64,000 nucleotides of DNA from Hyphococcus formosus (GTDB lineage Bacteria > Pseudomonadota > Alphaproteobacteria > Caulobacterales > Parvularculaceae). The stretch is taken from the NCBI RefSeq assembly GCF_046736345.1, contig NZ_CP157210.1, forward strand, positions 2,790,001 through 2,854,000, in the 5' to 3' direction. This document shows, in pieces, positions 1-7,998 of this stretch (within the stretch, counting starts at the first letter, position 1; every line of letters starts with the position of its first letter). The notes under the pieces were generated by a model. It did no database searches, had not been told where the DNA came from, and saw only the letters and a program-made list of their open reading frames with translations. The translations under genes and the position numbers were made by a program.

Positions 1-666
1 GGCGCGAATAGTTTCCTTAATGAGTATCTCGCCGAGAATGGTCCTTAGGGTGCTATCGGAATCGATCGATGAAAGCGCGTCGAGAAGCGCATGAAGTTCC
101 TCTTGATTGAGATCGGCTTGTTTCAAAAGCTCCGTTGAATAACGTTCGCGCGTATGATCGCCATAAAGCGTATCGAATATTGAAAGAACTTCAGAAACCC
201 CACCTTTTTCCAATAAAGCAGCAACGCGTTCTTCTGCGCGCACGCCGCTCGCGCTTAAAAAGCTGGTCAGCAGCTCGCTAATGGAAGCATCGGTCTCAGG
301 GCCATTTTCCTGTTCGTCCTCGCCAATGTAATAAAACTTTTTGACGTCACCGCCATCAGGGACAAAGACCGCCTTTTCGGAGAGGCCGTCTTTTTCACGG
401 ATGATCGCAAGCTTATGGTCGAGTGATTTGATGTCATCGGCAGTTTCATTGAGCATGAACGAGCCTCGCCAAAAGGCTTCCATGCGCAAATCGTCACGGC
501 GCAAAGAGAATGCGCCACGGTCGCCGGTGACGACGAGCTGGTTTCCTTCGGTTTCGGTCATATCAAAATCTATGGCGGGTTCGCTGTTGTCCAGCGTCAC
601 GCCGTAAATGATCGATATAAGTAACGAGCCCCCAACAAGCGCGCCCAACGTTCTCAGGCGATCCAT
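1..666 (-). CDS. Membrane-anchored hypothetical protein, C-terminus outside window
   Basis: The reading frame is open from the ATG at 666 to the window edge, so 222 residues are visible and the end is missing. It begins MDRLRTLGALVGGSLL with one hydrophobic segment at about residues 5-22, which looks like a signal anchor or uncleaved signal peptide. The rest is acidic and mostly helical, with a stretch around residues 120-220 that resembles paired short helices. A ribosome-binding site (GGAG) lies about 8 nt before the start. I do not recognise the family and assign no function. It is followed downstream on the same strand by nothing visible, and zapE lies behind it on the same strand. Confidence 0.75.
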   Translation of the reverse strand, partial: MDRLRTLGALVGGSLLISIIYGVTLDNSEPAIDFDMTETEGNQLVVTGDRGAFSLRRDDLRMEAFWRGSFMLNETADDIKSLDHKLAIIREKDGLSEKAVFVPDGGDVKKFYYIGEDEQENGPETDASISELLTSFLSASGVRAEERVAALLEKGGVSEVLSIFDTLYGDHTRERYSTELLKQADLNQEELHALLDALSSIDSDSTLRTILGEILIKETIRA

Positions 667-734
667 TGCTCTGCTCCTGCAAGAACTAAAACTGAAAGAG
701 AATATAATGGCTTATTCAATAAATCCATTGGCCC

Positions 735-1871
735 CTAGTCCAAATCGGGATCAACCGAAGCGGTTCTGAGATATTCTGCGCTGCGCATTTCCATAAGGCG
801 AGAGGCCGTCCGTTCGAACTCGAACGCGCCGTGCCCCTCGGGGTATAGCTGATCTGGTTCGGCGGCAGCGGAACAGACCAGTTTGACCCGCGCATCGTAG
901 ATCGTATCGATGAGGGTCGAAAACCGTTTGGCCTCGTTTCGCCGTTCCGGGCTCATGACCGGTATATGGTCAAGATAGATCGCGCCATAGCGCCGAACCA
1001 GTGCCAAATAATCGGATGCGCCACGCGGCTTTTCGCACAGATCGGCAAAGTCGAAACGCGCCGCCCCACGGGCCGCACGCGGGACAATCAGTTTGCGCCC
1101 CTTTACGACCACCTCTTCTTCGTGTTCGTGGCCGCCACTGATCATGCTTAACCAGGCCGCGTCCATGGCCTTATCCGCGGCAGGTCCTAAAGGTTGGTAA
1201 TAAACCGGTGCCTCGCTTAGCTTGGCGAGGCGGTAGTCCTGTGCTGATCGTAATTCAATGACGTCGAGATTGTTTTTCAGGATCTCGATAAAGGGCATGA
1301 AGAGTTGTCGGTTGAGGCCGTCCTTATAAAGATCATCGGGCACCCGGTTGGACGTTGCCACGACCACGACACCATAATCGAACAGGGCCGTAAATAACCG
1401 CCCCAGGATCATCGCATCTGCAATGTCGGTGACGAAAAATTCGTCGAAACATAAAAGCCGTGCATGTTTGGCAATGTCGTGTGCAACAGGCGGCATCGGG
1501 TCATCGGGTGAAGCGCGATTGACGGCTTTATGGCGGCGTTTCTCAGAAAGGCTCAGCGCGCGCCAATCGGCAATCCGCTCATGGGTCTCCGCCATGAATT
1601 CATGGAAATGGACCCGTCGCTTATGTTTGTATGCGGTGTTGTTGAAGAATAGATCCATCAACAGGGTTTTACCGCGACCGACATCACCCCAAATATAAAC
1701 GCCCCTTGGCGGAGCTTTGCGCGAAGAGAAAAATCCGCGCTGACGACCATTATAGGATTTCAGTTGCTCATGCAGAAGCTGCAGCCGGTCGGCTGCCTCT
1801 TCTTGGGCCGGATCATTGTCCAGCGCGCCCGACTTGACGAGCGCATCATATCTTGGTCTCGGCCCTTTCAT
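735..1871 (-). CDS. zapE: Cell division protein ZapE (AFG1-like ATPase)
   Basis: The 378-residue protein is a full-length AFG1/ZapE P-loop ATPase. Walker A is GDVGRGKT at residues 62-69 and Walker B is LLCFDEFF at about residue 140, followed by VTDIADAM, which is characteristic of the family. In E. coli ZapE associates with the Z-ring and affects its stability; the mitochondrial homologue Afg1/LACE1 acts in protein quality control. In alphaproteobacteria it is often near TCA-cycle genes, and here it sits about 5 kb before the succinate dehydrogenase region, followed on the same strand by the partial gene at the window edge. The ATG at 1871 matches the usual N-terminus. Confidence 0.93.
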   Translation of the reverse strand: MKGPRPRYDALVKSGALDNDPAQEEAADRLQLLHEQLKSYNGRQRGFFSSRKAPPRGVYIWGDVGRGKTLLMDLFFNNTAYKHKRRVHFHEFMAETHERIADWRALSLSEKRRHKAVNRASPDDPMPPVAHDIAKHARLLCFDEFFVTDIADAMILGRLFTALFDYGVVVVATSNRVPDDLYKDGLNRQLFMPFIEILKNNLDVIELRSAQDYRLAKLSEAPVYYQPLGPAADKAMDAAWLSMISGGHEHEEEVVVKGRKLIVPRAARGAARFDFADLCEKPRGASDYLALVRRYGAIYLDHIPVMSPERRNEAKRFSTLIDTIYDARVKLVCSAAAEPDQLYPEGHGAFEFERTASRLMEMRSAEYLRTASVDPDLD

Positions 1872-1917
1872 TGCTTCGGGCTATAGCGCGTTGCGATGAA
1901 GGCCGAAAGTCCATGGG

Positions 1918-2934
1918 TTAGGGAAAATATCTTTTGCTCTTATTTGCGATGGCGACGAGGGACAGCATGACCGGGACTTCGACCAAAACGCCGACAACCG
2001 TGGCGAGGGCTGCGCCGGATTCAAGGCCAAACAGGCTGATCGCAACCGCAACGGCCAATTCGAAGAAATTTGATGTGCCGATGAGTGCGCAAGGGGCCGC
2101 GATATTGAACGGCACCCGCCAGAGCAACGCTGCAATAAAGGCGATGGCGAATATGCCATAAGACTGAACGAGCAGCGGCGCAGATATGAGCGCGATTGCC
2201 AGCGGGTTTTCGAGAATGACTTTGCCCTGAAATCCGAACAGCAAGGCGACTGTTCCCAAAAGTGCGACGATCGAAAATGGTTTCAATCGTTCACTGAAGC
2301 GGGCAATTTTTTCCGGATTTGCTTTGGCGTTAATTACCGTCCGCGTGATCGCCCCTGCCAAAAGGGGGGCAACAACATAAAGCCCGACCGATAAAATAAG
2401 CGTCTCCCACGGGACGACGATATCAGTCACGCCCAGCAAAAGCGCTACGATTGGTGCATAGGCAAAAACCATGATCGCGTCATTGACGCTGACCTGTGCG
2501 AGCGTGAAATTCGCATCGCCCTTGGTCAATTGCGACCAGACAAACACCATCGCTGTGCAGGGCGCTGCCCCTAATAAAATCAGCCCAGCGATATAGGCGT
2601 CTGCATCCGCGGGCGGAATCAACCCGGCAAAGAGATGTTTGAAAAACAGAACGCCCAAGGCGGCCATGGTGAATGGCTTGATCAGCCAATTGACGAGGAT
2701 TGTAATTATCAACCCTTTGGGGCGTTTCAACACATCGCCCATGGTCGATAAATCGACACCGATCATCATCGGGTAAATCATTGCCCAGATCAAAACGGCG
2801 ATAACGAGATTGACCTTGGCAAATTCCAATTGCGCTAGAAGACCAAATATTCCAGGCAGCATTTGGCCAAGCGCAACGCCAGCAACAATACTCAGGCCTA
2901 CCCATAGGCTAAGGTAGCGTTCAAAAATCGACAT
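1918..2934 (-). CDS. acr3: Arsenite efflux transporter, ACR3 family
   Basis: The 338-residue protein has about ten hydrophobic segments and the ACR3 family's sequence features, including IYPMMIGVDL in the second segment and a GAAPCTAMVF segment carrying the conserved cysteine of the transport path. ACR3 proteins extrude arsenite from the cytoplasm using the membrane potential or proton gradient. It is the last gene of an arsR-arsI-arsC-acr3 operon and lies 12 nt after arsC. The length is slightly shorter than the usual 345-360 residues but both ends look intact. Confidence 0.93.
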   Translation of the reverse strand: MSIFERYLSLWVGLSIVAGVALGQMLPGIFGLLAQLEFAKVNLVIAVLIWAMIYPMMIGVDLSTMGDVLKRPKGLIITILVNWLIKPFTMAALGVLFFKHLFAGLIPPADADAYIAGLILLGAAPCTAMVFVWSQLTKGDANFTLAQVSVNDAIMVFAYAPIVALLLGVTDIVVPWETLILSVGLYVVAPLLAGAITRTVINAKANPEKIARFSERLKPFSIVALLGTVALLFGFQGKVILENPLAIALISAPLLVQSYGIFAIAFIAALLWRVPFNIAAPCALIGTSNFFELAVAVAISLFGLESGAALATVVGVLVEVPVMLSLVAIANKSKRYFP

Positions 2935-2946
2935 TTGGGAAATCCG

Positions 2947-3378
2947 TTATTTTTGTTCGGTGAGAAACCGGTCTATCGCGGACCGAATTTGTTCGAAAAC
3001 TTGCTTGAAGGCGGCTGGCTCATTTTCGGCACCCGCCGGGTCGGGGAAACCCCAATGCAAGATGGTCGGCGTTTGTCCTTCCCGCCGCGGCCAGATGGGG
3101 CAGGTCTCGCCCGCAGCGTTATCGCAAACCGTGACAATAACATCCATGATGGGGGCACCGGTGTCGGCAAACGCGTCCCAGCTTTTCGAGCGCGGCTCGT
3201 TCGCTGGCGCGATGTTATGGGCGGATAAGGTTTCGATTGCGTAAGGGTTTACGGTGCCCGTGGGCGAAGACCCGGCAGAGTAGGCACGCCAATTCTTTGC
3301 GCCCGCATGGTTCATATAGGCTTCAGCCATGATCGAGCGCGCAGAATTGCCAGTACAGAGAAACAGTATGTTTTTCAT
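2947..3378 (-). CDS. arsC: Arsenate reductase, low-molecular-weight phosphatase type
   Basis: The 143-residue protein starts MKNILFLCTGNSARS, giving the C-x5-R phosphatase loop (Cys8 to Arg14) used to bind arsenate. This is the LMW-PTP-like ArsC class that reduces arsenate to arsenite, with thioredoxin or glutaredoxin recycling the enzyme. The ATG overlaps the stop of the preceding ArsI-like gene, so the two are translationally coupled. Its product, arsenite, is the substrate of the adjacent ACR3 pump. Confidence 0.93.
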   Translation of the reverse strand: MKNILFLCTGNSARSIMAEAYMNHAGAKNWRAYSAGSSPTGTVNPYAIETLSAHNIAPANEPRSKSWDAFADTGAPIMDVIVTVCDNAAGETCPIWPRREGQTPTILHWGFPDPAGAENEPAAFKQVFEQIRSAIDRFLTEQK

Positions 3379-3824
3379 CAGGTTTTAGCAGGCGCGCAAC
3401 ATGCGGAAGGTGATTGATCTTGTTTCACATCAGAAACGAGTTCTGGGTCATTGCCAAAGACATCCGATGAGCCGAAGGTGTGAAATAGCTCCCAAACCGC
3501 GCCTTGTGGGTCGTGCGACCAATATTTGTCGCTTTTCGCGTAGCAACAGGTCGCATCGCTCTCGATAGAAAGGGGCGCAGCGATTGCGCGAAGCCTTTCG
3601 GCAGTGGATTCGAGCTGTTCTTCGTTTTCGAGCGAAATACCAACATGATCGACGCCGGTTTCATCGCTGCGGCTTGAAATCGCAATATTGGCGCTAGGCT
3701 CATCAAGCATCCATTTCGCGTAATCTTGTTCTTTCCTTGCCGGTTCGGACCCGAAAAGGGCGGTGTAATACTTGATGGATTGCTCAAGGTCTTTGACCCG
3801 CAGGTGGATATGTAGCCGTTTCAT
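3378..3824 (-). CDS. arsI: ArsI/CadI-type vicinal-oxygen-chelate metalloenzyme
   Basis: This is a glyoxalase-fold protein of the ArsI/CadI family, whose characterised members are Fe(II)-dependent C-As lyases that demethylate trivalent organoarsenicals. Counting from the ATG at 3824 (148 residues), His5 and His7, His60 and Glu112 fit the metal-ligand positions and Cys93-Cys94 fit the paired arsenical-binding cysteines. A second cysteine pair lies at the C-terminus (SACCAP). An in-frame ATG at 3830 exists, but an AAGGAGG lies 7 nt before the ATG at 3824 and only 1 nt before the one at 3830, so 3824 is preferred. Its start overlaps the stop of arsR. Activity on methylated arsenic is inferred from family and context. 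Confidence 0.85.
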   Translation of the reverse strand: MKRLHIHLRVKDLEQSIKYYTALFGSEPARKEQDYAKWMLDEPSANIAISSRSDETGVDHVGISLENEEQLESTAERLRAIAAPLSIESDATCCYAKSDKYWSHDPQGAVWELFHTFGSSDVFGNDPELVSDVKQDQSPSACCAPAKT

Positions 3825-4150
3825 CAGCATGCCTCCTTGATGATATAGGGGCCGCAGAGGCGCTTATCGCCGCCACAGCAATCAGCCAGCAAAAATTCGA
3901 TCAGGTCGCGTAGCCCGCCATAATCCGCTGCATAAATGATGCTGCGGCCTTCTTTGCGGGCGTGGATAAGCTCGGCGCGTTCGAGCTCCTTTAGGTGGAA
4001 AGACAGGGTCGGTGCCGCGAGGCCGAGTTCTGTCGCAATCGCGCCCGCCGCCATGCCGTTGGGCCCCGCCTGCACCAAAAGCTTGAGTGTCGAAAGTCGG
4101 GTTTCCTGCGCTAAGGCAGAAAAGGCGCTGACGGCGTTATCTGTATCCAT
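3824..4150 (-). CDS. arsR: ArsR-family arsenic-responsive repressor
   Basis: The 108-residue winged-helix protein has the ArsR core, with the recognition helix around ELGLAAPTLSFHLKELERA. Cysteine-containing segments at the C-terminus (DCCGGDKRLC and the final KEAC) are candidates for As(III) binding; ArsR proteins place their metalloid site in variable positions, so this is inference. It is the first gene of the ars operon, is expected to repress it, and sits directly behind a perfect inverted repeat at 4182-4221. Confidence 0.93.
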   Translation of the reverse strand: MDTDNAVSAFSALAQETRLSTLKLLVQAGPNGMAAGAIATELGLAAPTLSFHLKELERAELIHARKEGRSIIYAADYGGLRDLIEFLLADCCGGDKRLCGPYIIKEAC

Positions 4151-4181
4151 GGTTTGTCATCCTCGCGCAGTGTTTTTCGCG

Positions 4182-4221
4182 ATATTTCCATATTTGTATA
4201 ATTCAATAATTATGGAAATAT
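4182..4221. promoter_or_regulatory. Probable ArsR operator upstream of the ars operon
   Basis: A perfect 11-bp inverted repeat, ATATTTCCATA at 4182-4192 and TATGGAAATAT at 4211-4221, flanks an 18-bp AT-rich spacer. It lies 32 nt before the arsR start in otherwise non-coding DNA. The dyad shape, AT-richness and position fit an ArsR/SmtB-type operator overlapping the promoter. Binding is inferred. Confidence 0.7.
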
Positions 4222-4338
4222 GGAATAGAGTCAACAGACGGGCAGGAAATTTTCTCAAAGCCCAGAAAACAACGGCAAAGCTTATCTTAATCAAGGCCGT
4301 ATAGATAAAGGGGCGAAGCCTGAACAGGACCGGCCGTC

Positions 4339-5082
4339 ATGCCTTATCGTTCGCTAAGTGCGGATCATGTCATCGTCACGATTGAAAAGCTGCAATCGCG
4401 GATCGCAGAGCGCTTTCCCGGTTCCGGGCTTGAGCGGGTTGCCAGCGAGCTGTCGGAGGTCGCTAAGCGTTGCGCCGAAGAATCAGAGCGGTTGCGCGAG
4501 CCCGTCATCCCCATTCGGCTTTCGGTTTATACGATCTGGACAATTGGCACCTTCGCGCTTGGGTGGATTGCGCTGACCCTTCATTTTGATGTGGCGAAAT
4601 TTGATGCTGCAAGTTTGGTTCAGGTTCTTGAGCCCGCAATGAACATCGCCGTTCTGGTCGGCCTTGGTGTTATGACGCTTGGTCGGCTGGAGGAGCGGTG
4701 GAAACGGGCCAAGGCGCTTGATTATCTCCATGAGCTTCGGTCCATCGCCCATGTTGTCGATATGCACCAGCTCACAAAAGACCCCTATCGGCGATTGTTG
4801 CCGACGACGGCGTCTTCGCCAAATGTTAGTTTGGAAGGGCCGTTGCTTGAGCGATATCTCGATTATTGTTCGGAAATGTTGTCGCTCACCGGCAAGCTCG
4901 CAGCGCTATTTGCGCAGTCTTGTCGTGATTCTGAAGTTGTCGCGGGCGCTGGTGATATCGAACAATTGACAACGGCTCTGTCGAGAAAGATCTGGCAGAA
5001 AATTATGGCTTTCAGTCGGTATGATGCGGCTAGCGTCACCGAAATACCGGCAAATCCGACAAAAATTCAGCTTACGTCATAA
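4339..5082 (+). CDS. Hypothetical protein with two transmembrane segments
   Basis: The 247-residue protein has a helical N-terminal region (residues 1-55), two hydrophobic segments at roughly 62-82 and 98-116, then a cytoplasmic-looking helical tail. I do not recognise a family. It stands alone between the divergent ars operon and the convergent amt gene and shares a terminator hairpin with amt. The start ATG at 4339 follows directly after GGCCGTC with only a weak ribosome-binding site. Confidence 0.75.
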   Translation: MPYRSLSADHVIVTIEKLQSRIAERFPGSGLERVASELSEVAKRCAEESERLREPVIPIRLSVYTIWTIGTFALGWIALTLHFDVAKFDAASLVQVLEPAMNIAVLVGLGVMTLGRLEERWKRAKALDYLHELRSIAHVVDMHQLTKDPYRRLLPTTASSPNVSLEGPLLERYLDYCSEMLSLTGKLAALFAQSCRDSEVVAGAGDIEQLTTALSRKIWQKIMAFSRYDAASVTEIPANPTKIQLTS

Positions 5083-5088
5083 AAAAAA

Positions 5089-5110
5089 CCCGACAGCGAA
5101 TGCTGCCGGG
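5089..5110. terminator. Bidirectional rho-independent terminator
   Basis: The stem is formed by 5089-5097 and 5102-5110 (nine pairs, one mismatch) around a GAAT loop. On the minus strand it is followed by a run of eight T residues, so it mainly ends amt transcription; it also lies just after the stop of the plus-strand hypothetical gene. Confidence 0.8.
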
Positions 5111-5132
5111 CTTTCGTGGGATGCGTTCCTGC

Positions 5133-6482
5133 TTACTCGGCAGGGTGCACATTGCCTGTCGCGGAAAAGTCCGGCCAGGCGGGGGCTCCGATCTCTGAAT
5201 CGTCGAGACCCTTTTCTTCTTCTTCGGCAGATGCGCGGATGCCAACGATCATCTTGAGAAGCAACCAAATTACGAGGCTGACGGGGAAGACGAAGAGCGC
5301 ATTCGCACCAACGCCAACCGCTTGACCAAGGAAGGTCGCATCAGAATTTGTAAGCGGCACCGCCATGGTTCCCCAGACACCACAAAAGAGGTGTGCGGGA
5401 ATGGCACCGACCACATCATCTATCCGCATCGCTTCGAGCATTGGCGTGACAACAAAAATGATGCCGCCGCCGATAGAGCCGATCAAAGCCGCCTGCCAGA
5501 TTGCAGGGGTCAACGGTTCGGCGGTGATCGCAACGAGGCCGCCAATTGCACCGTTAAGCGCCATCGAGAGGTCAATCTTGCGTTTAAGCAATGTACACAG
5601 AACAACCACCGTAATGACGCCGGTCGCAGCCGCCATGTTTGTGTTGACGAAGATATTCGATACGGCAATAGCGTCGCTTAGCGAGCCAAGCGCCAATTGC
5701 GAGCCGCCGTTAAACCCAAACCAGCCGAGCCAGAGGATGAATACGCCCAGCGTTGCGAGTGGCAGGCTTGATCCGCGAATGGCATTGATCTGTCCATTTG
5801 GGCCATATTTGCCGCGACGAGGACCAAGCGCCAATGCCCCCGCGAGCGCCGCCCATCCGCCTGTAGCATGCACCAGTGTAGACCCGGCAAAATCAGAAAA
5901 GCCATAGCGCGCATCAAGCCAGCCGCCGCCCCACTCCCAAGACGCCTGAATTGGGTAGATCAAACCGGTTAGAATTGCGGTGAATAAAAAGAACGGCCAC
6001 AAACGAACGCGCTCGGCAACTGTTCCGGATACGATCGATGCGGCTGTCGCCACGAACACCATCTGGAAGAACCAGTCTGATGATGCTGAGTATCCGGTTT
6101 CGAGCCCCGCGCTATCATCCGCACTCCATGGCGCTAAGGTGCCAATCCAGCCACCTTCTTCGACGCCGTATATAATGTTGTAGCCGATAAGCCAAACCAT
6201 AACGGTGGCTATCGCAAACAGGGTGATATTCTTTAGACAGATTGTCGCTGCATTCTTTGAACGCACCAAACCAGCCTCAAGCATGCAAAATCCGGCCGCC
6301 ATAAACATGACCACCATCCCCATAATCAGAAACAGCATTGTATTGAATACAAACGCCATCTCCGGTGCCGACGCTGCTTCAACAGCTTCGGCGGCTGGTT
6401 CTTGTGCAAGTGCGCTCGCGCCCAGCACGCTCAAAGCGGCAAGTCCCGACATTGCCACCATTCCCACGGTTCTTTTTTTCAT
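5133..6482 (-). CDS. amt: Ammonium transporter, Amt family
   Basis: From the ATG at 6482 the protein has 449 residues: a cleavable signal peptide (MKKRTVGMVAMSGLAAL ... ALAQ), as in E. coli AmtB, and eleven hydrophobic segments with family signatures such as FMAAGFCMLEAGLVRSKN and GSTLVHATGGWAAL. It conducts ammonium into the cell. An upstream in-frame start at 6632 is rejected because a GAGGGG ribosome-binding site precedes 6482 and the added 50 residues are not signal-like. No glnK gene accompanies it, unlike many amt loci; regulation by PII from elsewhere is likely. Confidence 0.94.
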   Translation of the reverse strand: MKKRTVGMVAMSGLAALSVLGASALAQEPAAEAVEAASAPEMAFVFNTMLFLIMGMVVMFMAAGFCMLEAGLVRSKNAATICLKNITLFAIATVMVWLIGYNIIYGVEEGGWIGTLAPWSADDSAGLETGYSASSDWFFQMVFVATAASIVSGTVAERVRLWPFFLFTAILTGLIYPIQASWEWGGGWLDARYGFSDFAGSTLVHATGGWAALAGALALGPRRGKYGPNGQINAIRGSSLPLATLGVFILWLGWFGFNGGSQLALGSLSDAIAVSNIFVNTNMAAATGVITVVVLCTLLKRKIDLSMALNGAIGGLVAITAEPLTPAIWQAALIGSIGGGIIFVVTPMLEAMRIDDVVGAIPAHLFCGVWGTMAVPLTNSDATFLGQAVGVGANALFVFPVSLVIWLLLKMIVGIRASAEEEEKGLDDSEIGAPAWPDFSATGNVHPAE

Positions 6483-6854
6483 AAAACAGCCCCTCAGACA
6501 TTTTTGTTGTGCGGCACCGGGTACTCCGTGTGGGTCCCAATGTTCGCGGTCTAGTGATCCGTAGTAGGATGATGAGCGCAAGTTCGCTGCGGCGCAACAT
6601 GAAAACTTGATAAAAATCGACCAATACGGCAATTTCGACTAAAATCGCCGATAAATAGAATATAACGTCTAATTATATCGAGTTTTATGCCAAAAATTTT
6701 TGAGGAATGTTGTGTTGCAACAAAGCTATTGCCATCCTGCTTACGGCATGTGTAGGCTTTATCCGCTTGGGGATTGCCGAATAAACGCTGCGTCGTGAAG
6801 TGCGGGCGCGGCGGTATTGCGCGGCTTTTGTTTGTGTGCGGATAAGAGGGGGCT
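6483..6854. other. Intergenic region between amt and a divergent small gene
   Basis: A 372-bp AT-rich spacer that must contain the amt promoter and that of the plus-strand small gene. A 10-bp perfect palindrome TGTTGCAACA lies at 6713-6722. I could not identify a convincing sigma-54 (GG-N10-GC) site, and no coding sequence is evident. Confidence 0.5.
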
Positions 6855-7121
6855 ATGCAAAAAGAAGAGGTATCTGCAGTCCTGTTGCAGGATATTCAAT
6901 CAAATATGGCGCTATTTCAGATTGGCGGACTTCTTTTGTCCCTTTTGTTGGCAGTAATCGGTGTTGTATTGGCGATCCGCGCCTATGCCGTTCTTAGCGA
7001 AGCGCGCGAGCTTTATTGGGCGGCGGATAATGGCGCAGAAAAAATGCGGGAACCGGCAATGGCCGTCCCGCATCAAAAACCCCGTAAAATAAGGTCAAAC
7101 CGCCTTCGCGGCTTAATGTAA
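6855..7121 (+). CDS. Small single-pass membrane protein
   Basis: The 88-residue product has one strong hydrophobic segment at about residues 22-46 (FQIGGLLLSLLLAVIGVVLA) and a basic C-terminus, giving a membrane-anchored small protein. An AGAGGGGG ribosome-binding site sits just before the ATG. It converges on sdhB with only 2 nt between the stops. The family is not recognised. Confidence 0.6.
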   Translation: MQKEEVSAVLLQDIQSNMALFQIGGLLLSLLLAVIGVVLAIRAYAVLSEARELYWAADNGAEKMREPAMAVPHQKPRKIRSNRLRGLM

Positions 7122-7123
7122 TC

Positions 7124-7951
7124 TTATTCGGCGGCGGCCGGTGCGCCTTTCGGATCAGGGCGATTGACCATCAATTTTTTGATTTCAGCAATCGCTTTTG
7201 CCGGGTTCAGGTGTTTCGGGCAGACCTGCGCGCAATTCATGATCGTGTGGCAACGATAAAGCTTGAATTCATCCTCAAGCTTGTCGAGGCGTTCATTCGT
7301 CAATTGGTCACGGCTATCCGCGAGCCAGCGATAAGACTGAAGAAGTGCCGCCGGGCCAAGATACTCTTCTTTGGAATCCTCTTTCTCGCCATTCCACCAA
7401 TAAGATGGGCATGACGTCGAGCAACATGCGCAGAGAATGCACTCATAAAGACCGTCAAGCTTCGCGCGGTCTTCCTGTGTCTGATTCCATTCGGTCTCAG
7501 GCTCTTCAGTTTTTGCCTGGAGGAATGGCTCGATATAAGCGTGCTGCTTGTAGAAATTGGTGAGGTCGGTGACCAGATCCCGGACAACGGGCTGGTGCGG
7601 CAATGGGTAGACGTGAATATCGCCGTCACCAAGCTCATCCATCGCCTTGGTGCAGGCGAGGGTGTTCGAGCCATTGATGTTCATTGAGCAAGAACCGCAA
7701 ACGCCCTCGCGGCAAGAACGCCGGAAAGACAGGGTCGGGTCCATCTCATTTTTGATCTTGATCAGGCCATCGAGCACCATCGAAACGTCCGAAACGTCGA
7801 CTTCATAGCTGTCGACGCTCGGATTTTCTGGGGTAGACGGGTCATAGCGGTAAACGCGAAAGGTGCGGGTGTTCGTTGCACCGTTCTTGGCAGGGTAAGA
7901 TTTGCCATTTTTGTTGATCTTGGAATTTTTCGGCAGTGTCAGTTCAACCAT
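7124..7951 (-). CDS. sdhB: Succinate dehydrogenase iron-sulfur subunit
   Basis: The 275-residue subunit carries all three Fe-S clusters. The 2Fe-2S ligands are Cys80, Cys85, Cys88 and Cys100; the other clusters use Cys171, Cys174, Cys177 and Cys181 and Cys234, Cys240 and Cys244. It passes electrons from the SdhA flavin to ubiquinone in complex II. The notable point is its position: it is about 4.9 kb from sdhA, separated by creD, a crotonase, a TonB-like gene and a dipeptidase gene, instead of directly following sdhA. It lies 47 nt after creD on the same strand. Confidence 0.96.
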   Translation of the reverse strand: MVELTLPKNSKINKNGKSYPAKNGATNTRTFRVYRYDPSTPENPSVDSYEVDVSDVSMVLDGLIKIKNEMDPTLSFRRSCREGVCGSCSMNINGSNTLACTKAMDELGDGDIHVYPLPHQPVVRDLVTDLTNFYKQHAYIEPFLQAKTEEPETEWNQTQEDRAKLDGLYECILCACCSTSCPSYWWNGEKEDSKEEYLGPAALLQSYRWLADSRDQLTNERLDKLEDEFKLYRCHTIMNCAQVCPKHLNPAKAIAEIKKLMVNRPDPKGAPAAAE

Positions 7952-7998
7952 TTACCGGAGACCTTGTCTAAATGCTTTGCTCGCCCATGCGTGCGTAT

